A stretch of DNA of 15,123 bases from positions 1-15,123 of the forward strand of contig DJIP01000113.1 of NCBI GenBank assembly GCA_002433675.1. The letters run 5' to 3'. The notes under the pieces were generated by a model. The model saw only the letters and a list, made by a program, of their open reading frames with translations. It was not told the origin of the DNA and ran no database searches. How positions within the stretch are numbered: the stretch's first letter is position 1; each line of letters begins with the position of its first letter. The position numbers and the translations under genes were made by a program. Below, piece after piece: positions 8,457 to 13,911 of this stretch. Source of the stretch: Halomonas halophila. Its GTDB lineage: Bacteria > Pseudomonadota > Gammaproteobacteria > Pseudomonadales > Halomonadaceae.

Positions 8457-8821
8457 CAGTGGCCCCCGGGGCGCTGACCGCGCTCGATGCTGACGCCTAC
8501 GGCGCGGGCATTGGCCACCGCCCCGGGCTTGCGCAGCGTCATCTTCAGCCAGGGCACACCGAACTCGTCCTGCAGCAGTTCGGCCAGCCGTTCGGCAAAG
8601 GTTTCCACCAGCTCGAAGCTGTGTTCCTCGGCGAAGACCCCGATGCGACGGCTGATGGCGTCATAGTCGAGGGTCTGGCTCAGGTCATCGTCTTGCGCCG
8701 CCGCGCGGATGTCGGTGGCCAGCACCAGGTCCAGCGTCAGGCGCTGGGTGATGCTGCGCTCCCAGTCGTAGACGCCGATGACGGTATCCAGTTCAAGGCC
8801 TTCGATCAGTACCTGATCCAT
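8456..8821 (-). CDS. folB: Dihydroneopterin aldolase FolB
   Basis: FolB cleaves 7,8-dihydroneopterin to 6-hydroxymethyldihydropterin and glycolaldehyde, giving the substrate of FolK encoded next. The 121-residue product has the family landmarks: MDQVLIEGLELDTVIGVYDWER with E21, LDYDAISRRI, the substrate-binding glutamate E73 in ELVETFAERLA, and the catalytic lysine K98 in LRKPGAV. The Ala/Gly-rich end is also typical. A GGGGAT stretch lies upstream of the ATG. It is the first gene of a two-gene folate unit reading away from plsY. Confidence 0.95.
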   Translation of the reverse strand: MDQVLIEGLELDTVIGVYDWERSITQRLTLDLVLATDIRAAAQDDDLSQTLDYDAISRRIGVFAEEHSFELVETFAERLAELLQDEFGVPWLKMTLRKPGAVANARAVGVSIERGQRPGGH

Positions 8822-8893
8822 CGGTTATCCCCGGTGATTGTCCTCCCGGCAGCTAAGTACGGACCGGGAAAAGCAGGTGTGACAAGGCGCCCG

Positions 8894-8899
8894 ATTGTA
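8894..8899 (-). promoter_or_regulatory. Candidate -10 element for folB-folK
   Basis: On the minus strand TACAAT (5 of 6 to TATAAT) lies about 70 bases upstream of the folB ATG, in the gap divergent from plsY. No good -35 hexamer is visible at the proper spacing; TTTCCC or CTGTTT upstream are poor. The assignment rests on this hexamer and its position only. Confidence 0.3.
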
Positions 8900-8933
8900 C
8901 TTGAGCCGACCCCCGGGAAACAGGCCGCGGGTG

Positions 8934-8943
8934 ACTCGCGAGT
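8934..8943. repeat. 10-bp perfect palindrome in the folB/plsY divergent gap
   Basis: ACTCGCGAGT is its own reverse complement. It lies about 80 bp upstream of plsY and 110 bp upstream of folB, where an operator for either gene could sit. A 10-bp palindrome in GC-rich DNA can occur by chance. The rest of the 204-bp gap (8822-9025) shows no gene. Confidence 0.3.
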
Positions 8944-9025
8944 GCTCGTACTGGCAAACTACGACGGAATGCCCTTGAGTGTGGCATCTTTCGCCAGCAC
9001 CGGTTGCGTCGGGTCAGGAGTCGCC

Positions 9026-9613
9026 ATGGGTTCATCGTTGGAAGTGATACTGCCCTTGACGGCGCTTGCCTACCTGAGCGGTACCTGGCTGGGCGCCATC
9101 AGCGTCTGCCGCTGGGCCGGGCGTCCCGATCCGCGGCTCAGCGGCTCCTGCAATCCTGGTTTCTCCAATGTGCTACGCCAGCACGGCGTGCCCCTGGCGC
9201 TGGCGACACTGGCGATCGACGCCCTGAAAAGCTGGCCGGTGCTGCTGCTCGGTCTGTGGATAGAGCTGCCGCCCTGGGGGCTAGGCCTGGTGGGGCTCGG
9301 TGTGCTGCTGGGCCACTGCTACCCGGCGTGGTATCGCTTCCGTGGTGGCAAGGCGGTGGCCAGCGCCTTCGGCGTGATGCTGCTGTTGACCCCTGGGGTC
9401 GCGCTGGTCAGTGCCGTGATCTGGGCGCTGCTGGCCTGGTGGGCGCACACCGCGGCGGTGGCCTCCCTGACCAGCGCCACCCTGGCCCCGTTGCTGAGCC
9501 TGTGGCTGGCGCCGGACTTTGTCTGGGTGGTGCTGGTATTCGCCGGTCTGGTGGTGGCCCGCCACGCCATCAATATCGGCCGGCTACGCCAGGGCAAGGA
9601 GCCCCACCTGTAA
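9026..9613 (+). CDS. plsY: Divergent glycerol-3-phosphate acyltransferase PlsY
   Basis: PlsY is an inner-membrane enzyme that transfers the acyl group of acyl-phosphate to glycerol-3-phosphate, the first step of phospholipid synthesis. The 195-residue product is strongly hydrophobic with about five to seven membrane segments. It keeps the family layout: N-terminal segment AYLSGTWLGAI, then DPRLSGSCNPGFSNVLR at residues 35-51, DALKSW near 65-70, GHCYPAWYRFRGGKAVAS at 96-113 and a basic C-terminus. The motifs usually read GSxP-like, GSxNPGATNVLR and FRGGKGVAT, so several positions differ (A46F, T47S and G110A type changes, and GTW in motif 1). AGGAG at 9016-9020 lies 5 nt before the ATG and fixes the start; the open frame further upstream has no support. 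It diverges from folB, as plsY does in E. coli. Confidence 0.88.
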   Translation: MGSSLEVILPLTALAYLSGTWLGAISVCRWAGRPDPRLSGSCNPGFSNVLRQHGVPLALATLAIDALKSWPVLLLGLWIELPPWGLGLVGLGVLLGHCYPAWYRFRGGKAVASAFGVMLLLTPGVALVSAVIWALLAWWAHTAAVASLTSATLAPLLSLWLAPDFVWVVLVFAGLVVARHAINIGRLRQGKEPHL

Positions 9614-9636
9614 CGGGCGCTGAGCAAATCTCGGGG

Positions 9637-9787
9637 CTCTAGCTAGTCGACGACGGCGCGCTGAACTGATCCCTGGGGTGGCGAGAGCCCAGCGCGGCAC
9701 CGCCTTCATCTGACCCACGGTATCGTGTTCTCCCGCCAGCAAGCGCTGGGCTCCTGGGCGTATAGAGAGCGCAATCATGGCCCTTGC
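9637..9787 (-). pseudogene. tsaD tail copy 1 (plsY-proximal, extra C-terminal fragment)
   Basis: The minus-strand reading gives [20 protein letters not shown] and then [18 protein letters not shown]. This is the tsaD C-terminus with three extra codons after MIA (SIRPG in place of YAG) and a replaced end after PRW. The frame has no stop at the tsaD position and runs on to 9584, inside the plsY 3' end in antisense. It lacks the whole catalytic part of TsaD, so it can only be a gene-end fragment. Confidence 0.75.
9685..9753. repeat. 10-bp inverted repeat inside tsaD tail copy 1
   Basis: GAGCCCAGCG (9685-9694) and CGCTGGGCTC (9744-9753) are exact reverse complements around 49 bases that hold the conserved tsaD tail core. 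The true tsaD end does not have this pair. Confidence 0.7.
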
Positions 9788-9938
9788 CTCTTGCTTGTTG
9801 ACTACGGCGCGCCTAGCTGATCCCTGCGGTGGCGAGAGCCCAGCGCGGCACCGCCTTCATCTGACCCAGGGTATCGCGTTCTCCCGCCAGCAGACGCTGG
9901 GCTCCTGGGCGTATAGAGAGCGCGATCATGGCCCTTGC
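9788..9938 (-). pseudogene. tsaD tail copy 2 (tsaD-proximal), with a 38-codon open frame
   Basis: On the minus strand an ATG at 9929 opens a 38-codon frame ending in TAG at 9813. It reads [20 protein letters not shown] and then [23 protein letters not shown] and AAGGG lie a few bases before the ATG, so translation after tsaD is conceivable. Against a real gene: between copies 1 and 2 I count six differences in this frame, three silent and three replacing, and copy 1 has lost the stop. I treat it as a duplicated gene-end fragment. Confidence 0.7.
9836..9904. repeat. 10-bp inverted repeat inside tsaD tail copy 2
   Basis: GAGCCCAGCG (9836-9845) and CGCTGGGCTC (9895-9904) repeat the arrangement of copy 1 exactly 151 bp further on. 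Both arms lie in the segments where the copies differ from real tsaD by insertion or replacement. No T-run follows on either strand, so these are not ordinary intrinsic terminators. Confidence 0.7.
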
Positions 9939-9952
9939 CTCTTGCTAGTCGA

Positions 9953-10981
9953 CTACGGCGCACTGAGCTGATCCATCGGCCAGCGCGGCACCGCCTTCAT
10001 CTGACCGACGGTATCGCGTTCTCCCGCCAGCAAGCGTTGAGCACCGGCATAAGCGATCATGGCGCCGTTGTCGGTGCAGAAGCGCCCGCGAGGGTAGTAG
10101 GCGCGAGCCCCCTGTTTTCGCGTCGCTTCTTCCAGCTTGGTGCGAAGACGCACATTGGCACTGACGCCGCCGGCCACCACCAGGCGGGTGAGCCCGGTCT
10201 GCTTGAGGGCCCGGCGGCACTTGATCGCCAGGGTGTCGGCGACCGCTTCCTCGAAGGCTCTGGCGACATCGGCGCGGGCCTGGTCGTCGAGTTCGTCGGC
10301 CTGCTCGAGCTGGCGAATGGCGGTCAGGGTGTGGGTCTTGAGCCCCGAAAAGCTGAAGTCGAGACCCGGGCGATCGGTCATCGGACGGGGGAAGCGGAAG
10401 CGCCCAGGGTCGCCGTTCTCGGCCAGGGCTGCCACCCGCGGGCCGCCGGGGTAGTCGAGGTCGAGCATCTTGGCAGCCTTGTCGAAGGCTTCGCCGGCGG
10501 CGTCGTCTACTGATTCTCCCAGCAGCTGATAGCGCCCGATGCCGTCAACCTGGACCAGTTGGGTGTGGCCGCCCGATACCAGCAATGCCACGAAGGGAAA
10601 GGCCGGCGGCTCGTCCTCGAGCATGGGCGCGAGCAGGTGTCCCTCCATATGGTGAACGCCGAGTACCGGGATGCCGAGTGCGCGTGCCATGCCGTGGGCG
10701 GTGCTGGCGCCGACCATCAGCGCGCCGACCAGCCCGGGGCCTGCCGTGTAGGCGATGGCGTCCAGTTGGGTGCGTTCGAGCTGTGCCTCGGCGAGCACCT
10801 GGTCGATCAACGGCAGCAGGCGCCGGGTGTGGTCGCGTGAGGCGAGTTCCGGCACCACGCCACCGTAGTCCGCGTGCATCGCTACCTGGCTATGCAACGC
10901 ATCGGCCAGCAAGCCGCGGTCGGTGTCGTAGAGGGCGACGCCGGTCTCGTCGCAGGAGGTTTCGATGCCTAGTACGCGCAT
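9953..10981 (-). CDS. tsaD: tRNA N6-adenosine threonylcarbamoyltransferase TsaD
   Basis: TsaD, with TsaB and TsaE, transfers the threonylcarbamoyl group from threonylcarbamoyl-AMP to A37 of ANN-decoding tRNAs (t6A). The 342-residue product has the ASKHA-fold start [17 protein letters not shown], the block [19 protein letters not shown], and [13 protein letters not shown]. The metal-binding HMEGH (H111, H115) and the late metal ligand in [11 protein letters not shown] (D304) are also present. It ends [14 protein letters not shown]. The start is the ATG matching other TsaD proteins; the frame is open to 11113, but that 44-residue extension is basic, low in complexity and not part of the family. 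It diverges from rpsU and converges on plsY, with the tail copies lying directly beyond its stop. Confidence 0.97.
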   Translation of the reverse strand: MRVLGIETSCDETGVALYDTDRGLLADALHSQVAMHADYGGVVPELASRDHTRRLLPLIDQVLAEAQLERTQLDAIAYTAGPGLVGALMVGASTAHGMARALGIPVLGVHHMEGHLLAPMLEDEPPAFPFVALLVSGGHTQLVQVDGIGRYQLLGESVDDAAGEAFDKAAKMLDLDYPGGPRVAALAENGDPGRFRFPRPMTDRPGLDFSFSGLKTHTLTAIRQLEQADELDDQARADVARAFEEAVADTLAIKCRRALKQTGLTRLVVAGGVSANVRLRTKLEEATRKQGARAYYPRGRFCTDNGAMIAYAGAQRLLAGERDTVGQMKAVPRWPMDQLSAP

Positions 10982-11015
10982 GGATCGGGCTCGGGAAACG
11001 GTGAAAGGGGGGAGT

Positions 11016-11021
11016 ATTCTA
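11016..11021 (-). promoter_or_regulatory. Candidate -10 element for tsaD
   Basis: TAGAAT on the minus strand lies 35-40 bases upstream of the tsaD ATG. The -35 match at suitable spacing is weak (TTATGC at about 19 bp). Support comes mainly from the hexamer and from its position. Confidence 0.35.
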
Positions 11022-11142
11022 CGCCGTTTTGGCTTTCGCTGCATAAGCAACGGGCGCCGTTTCGGCAGCCAGGGCGCGCCTTGTGGCAGGGAAGCGGCGC
11101 TGGCGGCGGACACCGATTGAAGGGTGATAGAGGCGAAAGCAT

Positions 11143-11171
11143 TTGCAAGAAAGCGGGATGGTCACTAAAAT
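11143..11171 (+). promoter_or_regulatory. Sigma-70 promoter of the rpsU-dnaG-rpoD operon
   Basis: TTGCAA (11143-11148) and TAAAAT (11166-11171) are separated by exactly 17 bp, close to the TTGACA/TATAAT consensus. Transcription would start near 11178 and give a leader of about 190 nt before rpsU. No LexA-type CTG-N10-CAG site is evident near it, unlike the LexA control known for E. coli rpsU. Confidence 0.75.
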
Positions 11172-11244
11172 ACTGTCCGCTGCAAGACTGGGTCGTGCAT
11201 CCAGGGCTCGCTTCCCCCGTTTCTGTTCCGTTTCAGGTCATGCC

Positions 11245-11278
11245 CGCAGGGTTCCTGCGCTGAGCTGTTGTCAGCTCA
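11245..11278 (+). other. Two adjacent hairpins in the rpsU leader
   Basis: Hairpin A pairs CGCAGG (11245-11250) with CCTGCG (11254-11259) around GTT. Hairpin B pairs TGAGCTG (11261-11267) with CAGCTCA (11272-11278) around TTGT. Only one base separates them, so they could stack. They lie 70-100 nt downstream of the predicted start and about 90 nt before rpsU. No T-run follows. A part in leader regulation or mRNA stability is inference. Confidence 0.55.
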
Positions 11279-11370
11279 AGGGTTGGCCGAACAAGGAGTG
11301 GTGCGGGGTATTGGCCTTGAAGGTGTGCGTACAAACCGAACTCAAGTTACCCAAGGTAGGTGAGTGCTTA

Positions 11371-11586
11371 ATGCCTTCTGTCAAAGTACGTGATAACGAG
11401 CCGTTTGACGTCGCTCTGCGTCGCTTCAAGCGTTCCTGTGAAAAAGCCGGCGTTCTGTCCGAGGTTCGTCGTCGTGAGCAGTACGAGAAGCCGACTGCCG
11501 AGCGCAAGCGCAAGGCCGCTGCCGCTGTCAAGCGTCACGCCAAGAAGCTCCAGCGCGAGCGCAAGCGTTTCGAACGGCTCTATTGA
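11371..11586 (+). CDS. rpsU: 30S ribosomal protein S21
   Basis: S21 is a small basic protein at the platform of the 30S subunit that helps initiation on natural mRNAs. The 71-residue product begins [20 protein letters not shown], continues [20 protein letters not shown] and ends in a Lys/Arg-rich helix with [10 protein letters not shown], matching the usual length of about 71. A GGTAGGTGAG stretch precedes the ATG at 11371; the longer open frame from 11143 overlaps the promoter and leader and is not the start. It is the first gene of the macromolecular-synthesis operon. A strong terminator follows, so much of its mRNA should end before dnaG. Confidence 0.98.
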   Translation: MPSVKVRDNEPFDVALRRFKRSCEKAGVLSEVRRREQYEKPTAERKRKAAAAVKRHAKKLQRERKRFERLY

Positions 11587-11636
11587 TCCGTACTTGAGTC
11601 GAGCGCGGTCCGCCGCCCTCGGTTCAGGAGGACGCC

Positions 11637-11669
11637 AAGCGGCCGCCATTGAGGTGGCCGCTTGTTTTT
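11637..11669 (+). terminator. Rho-independent terminator after rpsU
   Basis: AAGCGGCCGCC (11637-11647) pairs with GGTGGCCGCTT (11653-11663) as an 11-bp GC-rich stem with one G-T wobble and a 5-nt loop. G and five T residues follow (11665-11669). It lies 50 nt after the rpsU stop. In E. coli a terminator in the same position lets only part of the transcripts continue into dnaG and rpoD, keeping primase low; the same is likely here. Confidence 0.9.
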
Positions 11670-11724
11670 CTGACGTTCGTCGCCGACTCCCGCTTCGCTT
11701 CCCTTGCTCCTGCGAGTGCATTGT

Positions 11725-11778
11725 CTAGCGTGTTTCAGTCTAGGCTAGCGCGCTTCTGTCTAGAGAGCTCCTGTCGAG
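11725..11778 (+). repeat. Three related CTAG-bounded 19-mers upstream of dnaG
   Basis: CTAGCGTGTTTCAGTCTAG (11725-11743) and CTAGCGCGCTTCTGTCTAG (11745-11763) differ at three positions. CTAGAGAGCTCCTGTCGAG (11760-11778) differs from the second at four and overlaps its end. Together they fill the space between the rpsU terminator and the dnaG start. CTAG is generally scarce in bacterial DNA, so this density is notable. They may be a protein-binding site array or the remains of a short tandem duplication. Confidence 0.65.
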
Positions 11779-11784
11779 CAGAAT

Positions 11785-13599
11785 ATGGCCGGTCAGATTC
11801 CCCAGCGTTTTATCGATGATCTCCTTGCCCGCGTTGACGTGGTCGAAGTGGTGGGAGAGCGCGTCAAGCTGAAGAAGGCCGGGCGCAACCATTCCGGTCT
11901 GTGCCCCTTTCATCAGGAAAAAAGCCCCTCCTTCACGGTCAGTGCGGACAAGCAGTTCTATCACTGCTTCGGCTGCGGCGCCCACGGCAACGCCCTGCGT
12001 TTCCTGATGGAGTACGACAAGTTGCGGTTCCCCGACGCGGTGGAGCAGCTGGCCTCGCGGTTGGGGATGGAAGTGCCGAGGGAGGGGGCGGATGACCCTC
12101 GTGCCCAGGCCCGCGAGAAGAAGCGCAAGGAAGGCGTCAACCTGCTGGAGATGTCGGCCAGCTATTTTCGCGAGCGGCTCAAGATGCCGGAAGGCAAGGC
12201 GGCGCGCGAATACCTCGAGGGGCGGGGACTGTCCGACGAGGTGCGTGAGACCTTCGGCATCGGCTACGCACCGGCCCAGTGGGAAGCGCTGAAGCGTCAC
12301 CTGGGCAGCCAGGGCGTCGATGAGTCGGTGCAGATCGAATACGGCCTGCTGGTGCATCACGAGGACAGTGGTCGCAGCTACGATCGCTTCCGCGACCGGG
12401 TCGTCTTTCCGATCCGTGATATTCGCGGCAGGACGCTTGGCTTCGGCGGGCGGGTGATGGGCGATGCCAAGCCCAAGTACCTGAACTCGCCAGAGACGCC
12501 GGTGTTCCACAAGGGGCGCGAGCTCTACGGTCTCTATGAGGCACGTCAGGCCGATCATCGCCTGGAGCGCCTGCTGATCGTCGAGGGCTACATGGACGTG
12601 GTGGCACTGGCCCAGTTCGGCATCCGCAACGCGGTGGCGACGCTTGGCACCGCCACCACCGCCGATCACCTGCGTCGGCTGTTCCGTCTGGTCAGCGAGG
12701 TGGTGTTCTGCTTCGACGGCGACAAGGCGGGCCGCCAGGCGGCGGCGCGGGCGCTGGAAACGGTGCTGCCGGAGATGATCGATGGTCGTCAGGCACGCTT
12801 CCTGTTCCTGCCTGAGGGAGAGGATCCCGACTCCCTGGTGCGCAAGGAGGGAACCGAGGCCTTCGAGGATCGGGTGACGTGTGCAAGCCCGTTGTCGGAG
12901 TTTCTGTTCGAGCACGCCGCCCAGGGGCGCGATCTGGCGCAGCTTGAATCGCGCGAGCGTTACGCCAGTCAGGTGCTGGCGGCGATCGAGAAGCTGCCGC
13001 AGGGGGTGCTCAAGTCGCTGATGCTGACCGAGCTTTCGCGTCGTACCGGGGTCGAGCAGTCGCGTTTCGAGGCGCTGCTGGCGCCGCCACCTGAGGACAA
13101 CGACGTCGCGCCGGTCGATGAGTGGTTCGAACCCGTCGTCGAGGACGGCGAGCCGGCGCCGCGACCGCGCCGCTCCGGTGGCGCCCTTGGCCTGATGGCG
13201 CGAACCCTGCAATTGCTGGTTCACGAGCCCAGGCTGGTGGAGCGCTTGCCCGAGTCGCTGGACTGGTGCGGGGGGCAGGACGAGGACGCCCGGCTGTGTC
13301 GGGAGGTCATCACCTTGCTGCGCGCTGGCGGCTACTCAAGCGCTCAGGTGCTGCTGATGCACTTTCACGGCAGCGAGGACGGTGAGCGGCTGGCGGCACT
13401 GGCGCGACGGGAGCTGTTGATCCCGGTGGCGGCCAGGGCGGCGGAGCTCGATGGTCTGGTGAGCTATTTTCAGAGAGCCAGCCAGACCCCGTCCCGGCAG
13501 GAAGAGATCGACGCCTTGCTGAGGCGGCAACAGTCCGGCGAGCGGTTGTCGAGTGAGGAACGCGGGCGCTTGATGGAGTTGCTGGCGGCGGGGCGCTAG
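11785..13599 (+). CDS. dnaG: DNA primase DnaG
   Basis: DnaG makes the RNA primers for replication and binds the DnaB helicase. The 604-residue product has the three usual parts. The N-terminal CHC2 zinc domain has ligands C40, H43, C61 and C64. The catalytic core carries the TOPRIM residues E267 (VEGYMD) and D311/D313 (FDGDKAGR). The C-terminal helical DnaB-interacting domain spans about residues 450-604. The length is slightly above E. coli (581). The start MAGQIPQRFIDDLLARVDVV matches the family, but the ribosome binding site is poor (AGCAGA), in line with the low primase expression known in E. coli. It is separated from rpsU by a terminator and a repeat cluster, and from rpoD by 312 bp. 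A GatB/YqeY-domain gene, which I recall between rpsU and dnaG in several related genera, is absent. Confidence 0.98.
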   Translation: MAGQIPQRFIDDLLARVDVVEVVGERVKLKKAGRNHSGLCPFHQEKSPSFTVSADKQFYHCFGCGAHGNALRFLMEYDKLRFPDAVEQLASRLGMEVPREGADDPRAQAREKKRKEGVNLLEMSASYFRERLKMPEGKAAREYLEGRGLSDEVRETFGIGYAPAQWEALKRHLGSQGVDESVQIEYGLLVHHEDSGRSYDRFRDRVVFPIRDIRGRTLGFGGRVMGDAKPKYLNSPETPVFHKGRELYGLYEARQADHRLERLLIVEGYMDVVALAQFGIRNAVATLGTATTADHLRRLFRLVSEVVFCFDGDKAGRQAAARALETVLPEMIDGRQARFLFLPEGEDPDSLVRKEGTEAFEDRVTCASPLSEFLFEHAAQGRDLAQLESRERYASQVLAAIEKLPQGVLKSLMLTELSRRTGVEQSRFEALLAPPPEDNDVAPVDEWFEPVVEDGEPAPRPRRSGGALGLMARTLQLLVHEPRLVERLPESLDWCGGQDEDARLCREVITLLRAGGYSSAQVLLMHFHGSEDGERLAALARRELLIPVAARAAELDGLVSYFQRASQTPSRQEEIDALLRRQQSGERLSSEERGRLMELLAAGR

Positions 13600-13635
13600 G
13601 TCGCTTGCGGCAGGGCGCGAACGCTGTCACGACGG

Positions 13636-13667
13636 CAGGTTCGACTACCACCAATGGTAAGAACCTG
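13636..13667 (+). other. Nested hairpin after dnaG
   Basis: An outer stem CAGGTTC (13636-13642)/GAACCTG (13661-13667) encloses an inner stem TACCA (13646-13650)/TGGTA (13655-13659) with loop CCAA. That gives 12 exact pairs with a small asymmetric internal loop. It starts 36 nt after the dnaG stop and has no T-run after it. In E. coli the dnaG-rpoD gap carries an RNase E processing site, and a similar role is possible here. Confidence 0.6.
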
Positions 13668-13809
13668 TGAGCGATCGACGACAAATATGAGGTATGGATG
13701 CGGGTAGGGTTGAATTTTGTCCTACCATCACCATCTAAGGGATACGGCGCTGACAAGTGGCGCAACCAGATAAACTAACACACCTGAGACATCGCGCAAA
13801 CACTCCAGA

Positions 13810-13840
13810 CTGGCAGAAGTGGCCCCAAAACCGCTATACT
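13810..13840 (+). promoter_or_regulatory. Candidate promoter for rpoD
   Basis: TATACT (13835-13840) is a 5-of-6 match to the sigma-70 -10 element and lies 72 nt before the rpoD ATG. The best -35 candidate is CTGGCA (13810-13815), 4 of 6 matches but with a long 19-bp spacer. The -10 is convincing and the -35 weak. Confidence 0.5.
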
Positions 13841-13911
13841 GTCCGGCTTACCGAGTTTCTCCACCTTAGCGCTTCAGGTGCTTCATTCTTCTTCGTCGAG
13901 ATAGGGTTTCT

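Larger units (their letters stand above)
9637..9938 (-). repeat. Tandem array of two extra tsaD 3'-end copies
   Basis: This stretch in the plsY/tsaD convergent gap consists of two direct repeats, each 151 bp, about 91% identical by hand comparison (roughly 13 differences). Both are clearly related to the true end of tsaD (9939-10061), which would be a third unit about 20 bp shorter. In minus-strand reading each copy holds the tsaD tail core [21 protein letters not shown] plus the sequence just after the tsaD stop. No terminal repeats or transposase are present. A partial tandem duplication of the gene end followed by divergence is the simplest explanation. The 23 bp between plsY and the array show nothing recognisable. 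Confidence 0.92.
13600..13911 (+). other. dnaG-rpoD intergenic region (312 bp, no gene)
   Basis: No credible coding frame exists here, and base composition is clearly more AT-rich than the flanking genes. It holds the nested hairpin at 13636-13667. A second weaker hairpin has GGTAGG (13703-13708)/CCTACC (13721-13726) with a 12-nt loop. The candidate rpoD promoter follows, and CACCT (13862-13866)/AGGTG (13876-13880) lies in the rpoD leader. This fits RNA processing plus an independent promoter for the sigma-factor gene. Confidence 0.6.

Noticed and set aside
8450..9025. Plus-strand extension of plsY through the folB region
   Set aside because: This open frame runs antisense to folB; the AGGAG site and the membrane-segment start place the true plsY start at 9026.
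9813..9929. A functional 38-residue peptide encoded by tsaD tail copy 2
   Set aside because: The two copies differ by equal numbers of silent and replacing changes, and copy 1 has lost the stop, so there is no sign of selection on a peptide. It is noted only as an open frame.
9637..9938. CRISPR array, insertion sequence or attachment site
   Set aside because: The repeats are long, directly adjacent, without spacers, and derive from the neighbouring gene. There is no transposase, integrase, tRNA or terminal inverted repeat.
10982..11113. N-terminal extension of TsaD to 11113
   Set aside because: The added residues are basic and non-conserved; the family start [13 protein letters not shown] is at 10981.
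11740..13224. 494-codon minus-strand open frame opposite dnaG
   Set aside because: Shadow of dnaG codon structure; rich in His, Leu, Arg and Gln, with no recognisable domain or start signal.
13709..13737. Promoter with TTGAAT and a -10 near 13732
   Set aside because: The -35 is fair, but ATCTAA at the right spacing hardly matches a -10; the TATACT further downstream is a better candidate.
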